In this document: in pieces, positions 34,125 through 42,913 of the stretch
How positions within the stretch are numbered: position 1 is the first letter of the stretch
Layout of the letters: each line of letters starts with the position of its first letter
Assembly: GCA_016699325.1 (NCBI GenBank)
Contig: CP064971.1
Location: forward strand, 1,116,001-1,180,000
Direction of reading: 5' to 3'
Origin: Methanolinea sp.
Lineage (GTDB): Archaea > Halobacteriota > Methanomicrobia > Methanomicrobiales > Methanospirillaceae
DNA: 64,000 bases
The notes under the pieces: model-generated
What the model was told of the DNA's origin: nothing
Database searches by the model: none
Seen by the model: the letters and a program-made list of their open reading frames with translations, nothing else
Position numbers and translations under genes: made by a program

Positions 34125-34937
34125 ATGAAAAAACTCGGATTATTGGTCATCGCCCTGGCCCTTCTCGTGGTCGGCATGGCGATGGCAGAACCAGGGATCC
34201 CGCAGGTCAGAGAAGTTCAGGGACTCTCGACGTCCACTACCGTCATTGGGGTCGGGAACTTCAACGCTGCATCCAGTGTCCAGATGTCTATTATGAAAGG
34301 TGATGAGAACTTAGCAACCATCCCGCCACTCGGTAATGGTGTTCTCTACCAGACCGTATATACTGAAGATACCCAGAACTCAGAGTATGGGTACCTCTCC
34401 TATGACAAGGACCTCGATGTGAGCACCTCGAACAAGCTCACCGGCCAGTACAACGTCCAGGCCGTCAAGCAGATCACCTACCTCGGCATTGACGCATCCT
34501 CGATCATCACCACCGATTACATGATGCTCGATGGTGTTGGTGAGGGATACGGAACTATCGGAAATCAGATGCTCTGTCCGTTCGGATCCGATAATGAAGC
34601 ACCCACCTTCTGCAACATTGTCGAGACCGGCAGCAGCATGAACCTCAAGGTCGCCAACCTGAACACCCAGATGGGCGAGCGCTTCGTCATGAAGTCCGCT
34701 GACCCGGGCATCCAGATCTACAACAATGTCGGTGTCGGTTCCTACGCCGCCGATATCCCGTCCAAGGGATCGGTCTCAGCCTTCATCCAGGGCAGCGTGA
34801 GAGAGGGCGGCCGTGACGTTGGTGAGGAGTCCGCACAGGACCTCATGATGACCATGACCTTCAAGGACGCCACGTCATTCTCTGGTGACATCTCGACCTT
34901 CGCAAAAAGCATGGGCTGGAGCTCGAAGTTCGCATAA
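34125..34937 (+). CDS. Secreted family array copy 1 (intact)
   Basis: The protein is 270 aa. Signal peptide MKKLGLLVIALALLVVGMAMA; the mature chain starts EPGIPQVREVQGLSTSTTVI. The chain is Thr/Ser/Gly/Asn-rich and predicted beta-rich, with conserved blocks YGYLSYDKDLDVSTSNKL, VKQITYLGIDASSI, LCPFG...FCNIVETGSSMNLK and IPSKGSVSAFIQGSVREGG, ending SFSGDISTFAKSMGW. Two cysteines 14 residues apart may form a disulfide. Segments specific to this copy are EGYGTIGNQ/SDNE before the second cysteine and RDVGEESAQDL near the C-terminus. There is no transmembrane anchor. I do not recognise a named family; the surface location is inferred from the signal peptide. Confidence 0.85.
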   Translation: MKKLGLLVIALALLVVGMAMAEPGIPQVREVQGLSTSTTVIGVGNFNAASSVQMSIMKGDENLATIPPLGNGVLYQTVYTEDTQNSEYGYLSYDKDLDVSTSNKLTGQYNVQAVKQITYLGIDASSIITTDYMMLDGVGEGYGTIGNQMLCPFGSDNEAPTFCNIVETGSSMNLKVANLNTQMGERFVMKSADPGIQIYNNVGVGSYAADIPSKGSVSAFIQGSVREGGRDVGEESAQDLMMTMTFKDATSFSGDISTFAKSMGWSSKFA

Positions 34938-35060
34938 GCGGAATTTCGCCAAGGTGAACACCGGGAGATCCCTCCCGGTTCTTTTTCTTTCTCCAATTCT
35001 TTCCAAGAGCTATTCAGTCACATTTCACGGTCATCGATACGATATTTCCCAAATTCCGCT
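34937..35060 (+). terminator. Terminator and bracketing inverted repeat after copy 1
   Basis: accgggag/ctcccggt (34960-34979) is an 8-bp stem with loop atcc followed by a T-rich tract: an intrinsic-type terminator. A second, longer-range 10-bp inverted repeat brackets it: agcggaattt (34937-34946, overlapping the stop codon) and aaattccgct (35051-35060). Both are conserved after every array copy. Confidence 0.7.
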
Positions 35061-35091
35061 CATATCCTTCTTATCTGCGGAAAAAGAACGG

Positions 35092-35144
35092 AAAGGTTTA
35101 TAAATTCTCCTTAAGAAAAAAGAAGGTGATGCTGAGAGTATCAG
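35092..35144 (+). promoter_or_regulatory. Promoter and split leader hairpin of array copy 2
   Basis: aaaggtttataaat (35092-35105) is a strong BRE/TATA element. It is followed by gctgagagtatcag (35131-35144), the leader hairpin up to its last base. The IS begins at 35145, so the promoter is now separated from its gene (ATG 36686) by 1.5 kb. Confidence 0.85.
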
Positions 35145-36657
35145 CCTGACTTCGCCAGAAGAAGGATGAGAAGGTAGTGTTTATATAATTTCATGCAAAA
35201 AAACACAGCCTTCTCATTAGGTAATATAGCATTAATCGATAAAATTGATTCGGAGACCAACTTTTTCGCATCAGTTCTTGGCGGAGTTGGTGGTCGAAGC
35301 AAGTCATTCATACCATCCGTAAGCTTCTCATCAGCAACAAACTCAATCAATCGGTATCGATCAATAAGATTCTGGACTTTACCCCCGACGAACTTCTCAA
35401 GACACTGGGGTTTGAAGATACAATTTCAGACCGGAGTTTGTATCGGACTCTGGAACGACTGGGAGAAAGAAAGTCGATTGTTCTTGACCAGTTTCAACGC
35501 TGGATCTCCCAGCAGAGCCTCGTGGATCCAACCCAGTTCGTGGACTTCAGTTCGAGTTACTTTGAGGGGACAAAATGTCCGCTGGGGGAGTTAGGGTATT
35601 CCCGGGACAATCAGCCAGGGAAACTCCAGATCGCATTTGGGATCAGTGTCGGCCTCAATAACATACCGACGATGCTGACCATCCAGAAAGGAAATGTTCA
35701 GGATAAAAAGCATATGCAGATGCTGATCCGGTTATGCTCGAGCGTTCTTCCTGAAGGCAGTCTTCTGGTGTTTGACTGTGGAGGGAATACCCAGGATAAC
35801 AAACGAAGGATCCGCGATCTGAAGTTCCATTATTTGACCCTGAAAGCAAAGAAGAAAGGCCCATACCGGAACGAGATAACGATCTACCATGCCAGGAAAG
35901 AAAGCCAGGTTTCATTCGTTTCTGGCAACCGGGTCTATTCATGTGTCAAATATCGGGATGGCGAAGAAGTCCGGTACATATTTTTCTGTGACGACCTGGC
36001 CTGTGACCAGTTGACGAAGAAAGCAAGGAAACTTGAGAAAGACCTGGAGAAGGGGAAGGTTCTCACAAAGAAGGTTGAACGCGGAAAAGATCTCGGCCAG
36101 TATATCGCTCCTGAGGGTTGGATCATCGCCCGTGGTCATCTCCAGAAGATCATTGGCGATATCCCCAACCCCTATGTAACCGGTCTTGAAGGTTTCTTCG
36201 TGCTTGAATCAACCATCGATGATGATCCCGAAAACATCCTGAATGCCTACAAGAATCGTGACCGTGCAGAGAAGTTCATCCGGGACCTCAAAGAAGGAGC
36301 CGAGCTCCGGCCGATCCGGCACTGGTCCAAACACGCGGTGATCGGGCACGTGTTGATCGTTTTCCTCACCAAAGTCCTGGTGAGTTTGACACAACTTTTC
36401 TGTAAAGATCCCGTCGTGAAAAATCTGAAAGTCCTCAAAAATTATCTCACGAATTTGACACTTACGATCATATACCCTTCTTTTGGGTATCCTGTCAAGA
36501 TCATTTCCAACTTCTCCCCAGAAATACGCCCAATTCTTGGAGATTTTATCAAGAGATATGGTAGCCTGGAGGCGCCAAATCACTGGTAAATTGCTTCTGG
36601 CGAATTGGGTTAAGTCGTTTAAATTTGATGGAAGTACTGAAAAGTGGCGAAGTTAGG
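35145..36657 (+). mobile_element. Near-complete IS (IS4/IS1634 group) inserted in the copy-2 leader hairpin
   Basis: Left end cctgacttcgcca and right end tggcgaagttagg are inverted repeats with one mismatch. The flanks tatcag (35139-35144) and tttcag (36658-36663) look like a 6-bp target duplication with one later change. The length is 1513 bp. The last ~430 bp recur as a relic at 19979-20423, and the last ~320 bp at 62481-62801. Confidence 0.88.
35193..36589 (+). pseudogene. IS4/IS1634-group transposase, N-terminal frameshift
   Basis: From about 35294 a long open frame gives VIHTIRKLLISN, then FVDFSSSYFEG (first Asp), LLVFDCGGNTQDNKRRI (second Asp), YIFFCDDLACDQL and YKNRDRAEKFIRDLKEG (Glu). 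This is a complete DDE core of about 430 residues. The initial ~33 codons from ATG at 35193 (MQKNTAFSLGNIALIDKI) are in a different frame, so one frameshift near 35285 separates them. If that is a sequencing error, or is bypassed, the element could still be active. Confidence 0.8.
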
Positions 36658-36685
36658 TTTCAGCATGGAATGTAGGAGGATATTT

Positions 36686-37511
36686 ATGAAGAAACTCGGA
36701 ATCTTGGTCATCGCCCTGGCCCTTCTCGTGGTCGGCCTGGCGATGGCAGAACCAGGGATCCCGCAGGTCAGAGAAGTTCAGGGACTCTCGACGTCCACGA
36801 CCGTCATTGGGGTCGGGAACTTCAACGCTGCATCCAGTGTCCAGATGTCTATTATGAGTGGTGATGAGAACTTAGCAACCATCCCGCCACTCGGTGATGG
36901 CGTTCTCTACCAGACCGTATATAGTGAAGATACCCAGAACGCTGAGTATGGGGTACCTCTCCTATGACAAGGACCTCGATGTGAGCACCTCGAACAAGCT
37001 CACCGGCCAGTACAACGTCCAGGCCGTCAAGCAGATCACCTACCTCGGCATTGACGCATCTTCGATCGTCACCACCGATTACATGATGCTCGATGGTGTT
37101 GGTGATGATTACGGAGAGATCGGAGATATGATGCTCTGTCCGTTCGGATCCGATAGGGATGCACCCACATTCTGCAACATTGTCGAGACCGGCAGCAGCA
37201 TGAACCTCAAGGTCGCCAACCTGAACACCCAGATGGGCGAGCGCTTCATCATGAAGTCCGCTGACCCGGGCATCCAGGTCTACAACAATGTCGGTGTCGG
37301 TTCCTACGCTGCCGATATCCCGTCCAAGGGATCGGTCTCTGCCTACATCCAGGGCAGCGTGAGAGAGGGCGGCCGTGACGTTGATGGTGAGGGTGGCTGG
37401 GAATGGGCAGATGAACTCCATATGACCATGACCTTCAAGGATGCCACGTCATTCTCTGGTGACATCTCGACCTTCGCAAAGAGCATGAGCTGGGACCCGA
37501 AGTTCGCATAA
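36686..37511 (+). pseudogene. Secreted family array copy 2, frameshifted
   Basis: The start is ATG at 36686 after GTAGGAGGATATTT; the signal peptide MKKLGILVIALALLVVGLAMA is as in copy 3. An extra G in gagtatggggtacc (36949-36956) shifts the frame after NAEYG. The remaining sequence to 37511 is open in the shifted frame and encodes the normal YLSYDKDLDV... end. The variable segments are DDYGEIGDM/SDRD and RDVDGEGGWEWADELH, identical to copy 3. It also ends SWDPKFA. The gene has lost its promoter to the IS upstream. It is either a pseudogene or a base-calling error in a G-run. Confidence 0.8.
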
Positions 37512-37533
37512 GCGGAATTTCGCCAAGGTGGAC

Positions 37534-37565
37534 ACCGGGGGATCCCTCCCGGTTCTTTTTCTTTC
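37534..37565 (+). terminator. Terminator after copy 2
   Basis: accggggg...cctcccggt hairpin (37534-37553) followed by ttctttttctttct. Same position relative to the stop as in copy 1. Confidence 0.65.
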
Positions 37566-37666
37566 TCCAATTTTTTCCAGGAGCGATCCAGTCACATTTC
37601 ACGGTCATCGATACGATATTTCCCCAAATTCCGCTCATATCCTTCTTATCTGGGGAAAACGAACGG

Positions 37667-37720
37667 AAAGGTTTATAAATTTTCCGCATGAAGAAAGAAG
37701 GTGATGCTGAGAGTATCAGC
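37667..37720 (+). promoter_or_regulatory. Promoter and leader hairpin of array copy 3
   Basis: aaaggtttataaat (37667-37680) and hairpin gctgagagtatcagc (37706-37720; 7-bp stem atgctga/tcagcat with loop gagta). Then atgaaatgtaggaggatattt precedes the ATG at 37742. The first ATG there is in frame with the gene, but the GGAGG site and signal peptide favour 37742. Confidence 0.85.
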
Positions 37721-37741
37721 ATGAAATGTAGGAGGATATTT

Positions 37742-38566
37742 ATGAAGAAACTCGGAATCTTGGTCATTGCCCTGGCCCTTCTCGTGGTCGGCCTGGCGAT
37801 GGCAGAACCAGGGATCCCGCAGGTCAGAGAAGTTCAGGGACTCTCGACGTCCACGACCGTCATTGGGGTCGGGAACTTCAACGCTGCATCCAGTGTCCAG
37901 ATGTCTATTATGAGTGGTGATGAGAACTTAGCAACCATCCCGCCACTCGGTAGTGGTGTTCTCTACCAGACCGTATATAGTGAAGATACCCAGAACGCTG
38001 AGTATGGGTACCTCTCCTATGACAAGGACCTCGATGTGAGCACCTCGAACAAGCTCACCGGCCAGTACAACGTCCAGGCCGTCAAGCAGATCACCTACCT
38101 CGGCATTGACGCATCCTCGATCATCACCACCGATTACATGATGCTCGATGGTGTTGGTGATGATTACGGAGAGATCGGAGATATGATGCTCTGTCCGTTC
38201 GGATCCGATAGGGATGCACCCACATTCTGCAACATTGTCGAGACCGGCAGCAGCATGAACCTCAAGGTCGCCAACCTGAACACCCAGATGGGCGAGCGCT
38301 TCATCATGAAGTCCGCTGACCCGGGCATCCAGGTCTACAACAATGTCGGTGTCGGTTCCTACGCTGCCGATATCCCGTCCAAGGGATCGGTCTCTGCCTA
38401 CATCCAGGGCAGCGTGAGAGAGGGCGGCCGTGACGTTGATGGTGAGGGTGGCTGGGAATGGGCAGATGAACTCCATATGACCATGACCTTCAAGGATGCC
38501 ACGTCATTCTCTGGTGACATCTCGACCTTCGCAAAGAGCATGAGCTGGAGCTCGAAGTTCGCATAA
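37742..38566 (+). CDS. Secreted family array copy 3 (intact)
   Basis: The protein is 274 aa. Start ATG 37742 is chosen because TAGGAGG lies 7 bp upstream and the signal peptide MKKLGILVIALALLVVGLAMA starts here; an in-frame ATG 21 bp earlier would add KCRRIF-like residues encoded by the RBS. The mature chain matches copy 1 at nearly every position except DDYGEIGDM/SDRD (residues ~138-160) and RDVDGEGGWEWADELH (~230-245). It is preceded by a complete promoter/leader and followed by a terminator, so this is the best candidate for an expressed copy along with copy 1. Confidence 0.87.
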   Translation: MKKLGILVIALALLVVGLAMAEPGIPQVREVQGLSTSTTVIGVGNFNAASSVQMSIMSGDENLATIPPLGSGVLYQTVYSEDTQNAEYGYLSYDKDLDVSTSNKLTGQYNVQAVKQITYLGIDASSIITTDYMMLDGVGDDYGEIGDMMLCPFGSDRDAPTFCNIVETGSSMNLKVANLNTQMGERFIMKSADPGIQVYNNVGVGSYAADIPSKGSVSAYIQGSVREGGRDVDGEGGWEWADELHMTMTFKDATSFSGDISTFAKSMSWSSKFA

Positions 38567-38588
38567 GCGGAATTTCGCCAAGGTGGAC

Positions 38589-38620
38589 ACCGGGGGATCC
38601 CTCCCGGTTCTTTTTCTTTC
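38589..38620 (+). terminator. Terminator after copy 3
   Basis: accggggg/cctcccggt hairpin (38589-38608) followed by a T-rich tract. The 10-bp inverted repeat brackets it (38566-38575 and 38681-38690). Confidence 0.65.
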
Positions 38621-38721
38621 TCCAATTTTTTCCAGGAGCGATCCAGTCACATTTCACGGTCATCGATACGATATTTCCCCAAATTCCGCTCATATCCTTC
38701 TTATCTGGGGAAAACGAACGG

Positions 38722-38775
38722 AAAGGTTTATAAATTTTCCGTACGAAGAAAGAAGGTGATGCTGAGAGTATCAGC
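38722..38775 (+). promoter_or_regulatory. Promoter and leader hairpin of array copy 4
   Basis: aaaggtttataaat (38722-38735) and gctgagagtatcagc (38761-38775), identical to copy 3. Confidence 0.85.
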
Positions 38776-38796
38776 ATGAAATGTAGGAGGATATTT

Positions 38797-39609
38797 ATGA
38801 AGAAACTCGGAATCTTGGTCATTGCCCTGGCCCTTCTCGTGGTCGGCCTGGCGATGGCAGAACCAGGGATCCCGCAGGTCAGAGAAGTTCAGGGACTCTC
38901 GACGTCCACGACCGTCATTGGGGTCGGGAACTTCAACGCTGCATCCAGTGTCCAGATGTCTATTATGAGTGGTGATGAGAACTAGCAACCATCCCGCCAC
39001 TCGGTAGTGGTGTTCTCTACCAGACCGTATATAGTGAAGATACCCAGAACGCCGAGTATGGGGTACTCTCCTATGACAAGGACCTCGATGTGAGCACCTC
39101 GAACAAGCTTCACCGGCCAGTACAACGTCCAGGCCGTCAAGCAGATCACCTACCTCGGCATTGACGCATCCTCGATCATCACCACCGATTACATGATGCT
39201 CGATGGTGTTGGTGAGGATTACGGAACTATCGGAGAGCAGATGCTCTGTCCGTTCGGAGCCGATAGGGAAGCACCCACCTTCTGCAACATTGTCGAGACC
39301 GGCAGCAGCATGAACCTCAAGGTCGCCAACCTGAACACCCAGATGGGCGAGCGCTTCGTCATGAAGTCCGCTGACCCGGGCATCCAGATCTACAACAATG
39401 TCGGTGTCGGTTCCTACGCCGCCGATATCCCGTCCAAGGGATCGGTCTCTGCCTACATCCAGGGCAGCGTGAGAGAGGGCGGCCGTGACGTTGATGGTGA
39501 GGACGCAGATGAACTCATGATGACCATGACCTTCAAGGACGCCACGTCATTCGCTGGGGACATCTCGACCTTCGCAAAGAGCATGAGCTGGAACTCGAAG
39601 TTCGCATAA
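38797..39609 (+). pseudogene. Secreted family array copy 4, several frameshifts
   Basis: Start ATG 38797. A missing T in gagaactagcaacc (near 38982) creates a TAG at 38983-38985. Three further single-base changes follow: an extra G and a missing C in gtatggggtactctcc (~39058-39067), and an extra T in aagcttcaccgg (~39108). The net shift returns to the original frame, and the rest to 39609 is open (EDYGTIGEQ/ADRE; RDVDGEDADEL). As read, only a 63-residue product would be made. The cluster of indels in a near-identical repeat could be genuine decay or an assembly artefact. Confidence 0.8.
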
Positions 39610-39631
39610 GCGGAATTTCGCCAAGGTGAAC

Positions 39632-39662
39632 ACCGGGGGATCCCTCCCGGTTCTTTTTCTTT
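39632..39662 (+). terminator. Terminator after copy 4
   Basis: The conserved hairpin (39632-39651) and T-tract, as after the other copies. Confidence 0.65.
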
Positions 39663-39763
39663 CTCCAATTTTTTCCAGGAGCGATCCAGTCACATTTCAC
39701 GGTCATCGATACGATATTTCCCAAATTCCGCTCATATCCTTCTTATCTGGGGAAAACGAACGG

Positions 39764-39817
39764 AAAGGTTTATAAATTTTCCGTACGAAAAAAGAAGGTG
39801 ATGCTGAGAGTATCAGC
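39764..39817 (+). promoter_or_regulatory. Promoter and leader hairpin of array copy 5
   Basis: aaaggtttataaat (39764-39777) and gctgagagtatcagc (39803-39817), followed by TAGGAGG and ATG at 39839. Confidence 0.85.
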
Positions 39818-39838
39818 ATGAAATGTAGGAGGATATTT

Positions 39839-40650
39839 ATGAAGAAACTCGGAATCTTGGTCATTGCCCTGCCTCTTCTCGTGGTCGGCATGGCGATGGC
39901 AGAACCAGGGATCTGTCAGGTCAGAGAAGTTCAGGGACTCTCGACGTCCACGACCGTCATTGGGGTCGGGAACTTCAACGCTGCATCCAGTGTCCAGATG
40001 TCTATTATGAGTGGTGATGAGAACTTAGCAACCATCCCGCCACTCGGTGATGGCGTTCTCTACCAGACCGTATATACTGAAGATACCCAGAACGCTGAGT
40101 ATGGGTACCTCTCCTATGACAAGGACCTCGATGTGAGCACCTCGAACAAGCTCACCGGCCAGTACAACGTCCAGGCCGTCAAGCAGATCACCTACCTCGG
40201 CATCGACGCATCCTCTATCATCACCACCGATTACATGATGCTCGATGGTGTTGGTGAGAATTACGGAGCTATCGGAGAGCAGATGCTCTGTCCGTTCGGA
40301 GCCGATAGGGAAGCACCCACCTTCTGCAACATTGTCGAGACCGGCAGCAGCATGAACCTCAAGGTCGCCAACCTGAACACCCAGATGGGCGAGCGCTTCG
40401 TCATGAAGTCCGCTGACCCGGGCATCCAGATCTACAACAATGTCGGTGTCGGTTCCTACGCCGCCGATATCCCGTCAAGGGATCGGTCTCTGCCTACATC
40501 CAGGGCAGCGTGAGAGAGGGCGGCCGTGACGTTGATGGTGAGGACGCAGATGAACTCATGATGACCATGACCTTCAAGGACGCCACGTCATTCGCTGGGG
40601 ACATCTCGACCTTCGCAAAGAGCATGAGCTGGAACTCGAAGTTCGCATAA
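39839..40650 (+). pseudogene. Secreted family array copy 5, late frameshift
   Basis: Start ATG 39839; the signal peptide differs slightly (ALPLLVVGMAMA) and the mature chain starts EPGICQVREVQ, with a cysteine in place of the proline, as in the 32905 gene. One C is missing in atcccgtcaaggg (near 40474), so the frame leaves at SYAADIPS and stops at 40513. The normal end (RDVDGEDADEL...SWNSKFA, stop 40648-40650) is present in the other frame. Segments ENYGAIGEQ/ADRE resemble copy 4. The usual terminator follows at about 40672-40700. Confidence 0.8.
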
Positions 40651-40704
40651 GCGGAATTTCGCCAAGGTGAACACCGGGGGATCCCTCCCGGTTCTTTTTC
40701 TTTT

Positions 40705-41169
40705 TAAAATTCTGTAAATAATGACTGAATAAGAACATTCACAGAACCCCGGGTTGGTTGAACCTTGTGATGAAAACAGCACCAGTTCTTTATCCGGGAG
40801 ATGTTCCTGATGGGCCCAGTCTCACCTGGATTGCGGCGGTAGCTTTATCCTGTCTGGCGGAAGTGCTCTGCCCGGCATTTCGGCGGCGATACAGTTCAAT
40901 GCGGGGACATCTGTAAATTGCAGACGAATTCGTTTTCCACATCGTGAGCGGTCCCAGGGCACAATCTCCCCTGGTGGGAGGTCTTCTTCGGAGTCCGGTG
41001 ATGACCGCCTCCGCTTATCCGATGATGGCTGCAGAAGACCGGGATAGCGGCGAAGTCAACTGGCACCAGCAAATCCTCTCCTCTCACTTCCGCCAGCCCG
41101 CCCCCTCGAACAGCAGTATGCCGACGATGGCAGCTCCTCCCGTTTTCTGAAAGTGCGTTATTTCCTGCT
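40705..41169. other. Region between array and IS with no supported gene
   Basis: GC-rich sequence with only shadow frames on both strands. I recognise no protein or repeat. The family's downstream signature ends at about 40705, so the duplicated unit stops here. Confidence 0.5.
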
Positions 41170-42843
41170 TTCCGCAGATCTCGATTCATGCATAATAATT
41201 TTCACACCTTCCTCCAAGAATCGCAATTATTTTTCTTGCATTCTCGTTTAGATTAGTCAGTTGTACTTCTATCTCCCCGGAAATATCCGCTTTCACTTCA
41301 GTGACCCCAAGAAAATCAGTAAATATCCATTTCAATGTGGGTCTTTGGGTTGGCTTATTCACCTGATTAGGCACAAACTCATTTTGTTCCTTCAAACGTT
41401 TCCGAATCAGCCATTCCACCAAAGAGTAGATAAGGAGGGTAAGGACCATGACCATCGAAAGAGCCTCAATCCTTTCGGGTTTTTTCAAATAAACCTCGGA
41501 GACCCTGAAACTCTTGTCCTTGAGGAACCGGAATCCTCTCTCGACAGCCGCCTGGTTTTTGTAATATTCAAGCATTGTTTCAGGCTCCAAAGAGAGGTCA
41601 TTTGAGGCCAGAATGAATCTCCCCAGTTTCTCCATTTCAGCAAGAATTACTTCGGTGTTCCGTTCGATTTCTGCCTGGACGGTGTAGGCGATACGTCGTT
41701 CCTCGTCATTCCTGGGTCTACCTCGTTTCATCTCGATCTTTCGCGAGGTTGGGACAATCTCAAACTTGGTATACCGGTACCAGGGATGGTTCTTCGACCA
41801 GTGAACTGCTGCTGCTTGTGCATCCATCTCACATGCAAATTCCAGTCCCAGGAGTTTCTTGAACGATTTTGTGGTCTGTACATCCAGTTTTTCGAGACGC
41901 TTCTCAAATGGCTTCTCCTTCCGGATCTGCATCTCCTTTGAATGCACGAGTACCCCATTTTTGAGAAATACCGCCATATTCGGATCTGGTTTCATAGAAC
42001 AAATACCGGGTATCCTTGCCCGGATTCAGCGGAACATCGGCGTGGAGCAGGGTCTTTACTTCGGTAATCGTGGAAGGCATGGGTGATCCAGTGGAGATCC
42101 TGACGTAAGTTCTGGATATTTTCCGAGGTGTAGAGTGCGCTATCGGCGATGAAATAGGCGTCTTGAGGAACCTGTACAGCTGCCCTGAACTGTTGTATTG
42201 ACTCGATCAGGTTCCGTTTGTCCGAGGCGTTTCCGGAATAGGTCCTGGCAAAGAGCGGGATCCCGTGCTGGTTGGTAATGGTGCTGATGCGAATTGCTTG
42301 AGGTCTGGACGGTTATCTTTGGTATGGCCGTAGGTGATCTGGATCGCTGGTGTCCCGTCAATATGCTCATAGTTGCCATGGACGCTCACACTGGTGGTGT
42401 CGGTATGGAGAAGCTGGGTGCCAAACTGGACTTTCTGCATGACCTGAAGAACTATTTTGAGGAAGAGGTCGGTTGAATTTGCCTCGTAAATCTTATCCAG
42501 AGTCCTCCCAAGAACATCATCATTCAGGTCTTGGGGTGAAACTCCGGGTCCGAGCAATCGTTCTGTCGCTAGATTGTTGAAGAATTTCGGGAAGATATAG
42601 AGCCTCCTCTCGTTGAATCCGAGAGCATTCATAATCATGGCTTTGAGCACAACGGAATGCGCTAATTTATGCTGACCTTGTTTCGGGATTACTTCGTCTA
42701 TGATCCGGCCTATCTCAAGATCATCATAGATTCCTGCAACAATCCCGTGGTGGGCTACGATGGCAGACGTAAATCTCATTCTGCTTTAGTAGTTATGCAG
42801 AAGTTAGCTAAAAATGTTTAGCTTCTTCGTGAGATCTGCGGAA
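41170..42843 (-). mobile_element. IS1634-family insertion sequence, transposase broken
   Basis: The inverted ends ttccgcagatctc (41170-41182) and gagatctgcggaa (42831-42843) are perfect 13-bp repeats enclosing 1674 bp, a typical IS1634 size. I see no clear target-site duplication, which suggests an old insertion or a rearranged flank. Confidence 0.8.
41186..42779 (-). pseudogene. IS1634-family transposase in pieces
   Basis: The N-terminal piece (42207-42779) carries the DUF4277-type region FTSAIVAHHGIVAGIYDDL, ALGFNERRLYIFPKFF, LNDDVLGRTLDKIYE and the first catalytic region LLHTDTTSVSVHGNYEH. The middle (about 42000-42290) is frameshifted. The C-terminal piece (41186-41995) has EYYKNQAAVERGFRFLKDKS with the catalytic Glu, and a hydrophobic LSMVMVLTLLIYSLVEWLI. 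The total would be ~530 aa, the family norm. Confidence 0.88.
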
Positions 42844-42913
42844 CGTCGGTTATTTCATTCCATGGTATTTTTTCCCTTGTCAGAGTGACTTTATAGAATG
42901 GTCATCAAATAAT

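Noticed and set aside
36852..37421. Minus-strand 180-190 codon frames inside the array (also 37928-38476)
   Set aside because: They are antisense shadows of the near-identical secreted genes and vary only where those do; no start signals.
34125..40650. Diversity-generating retroelement acting on the variable windows
   Set aside because: No reverse transcriptase gene or template repeat was seen in the window, and the differences are not restricted to adenines.
40896..41189. Possible pilin or surface-protein relic between the array and the IS
   Set aside because: Translations of all frames gave no convincing motif, only chance hydrophobic runs.
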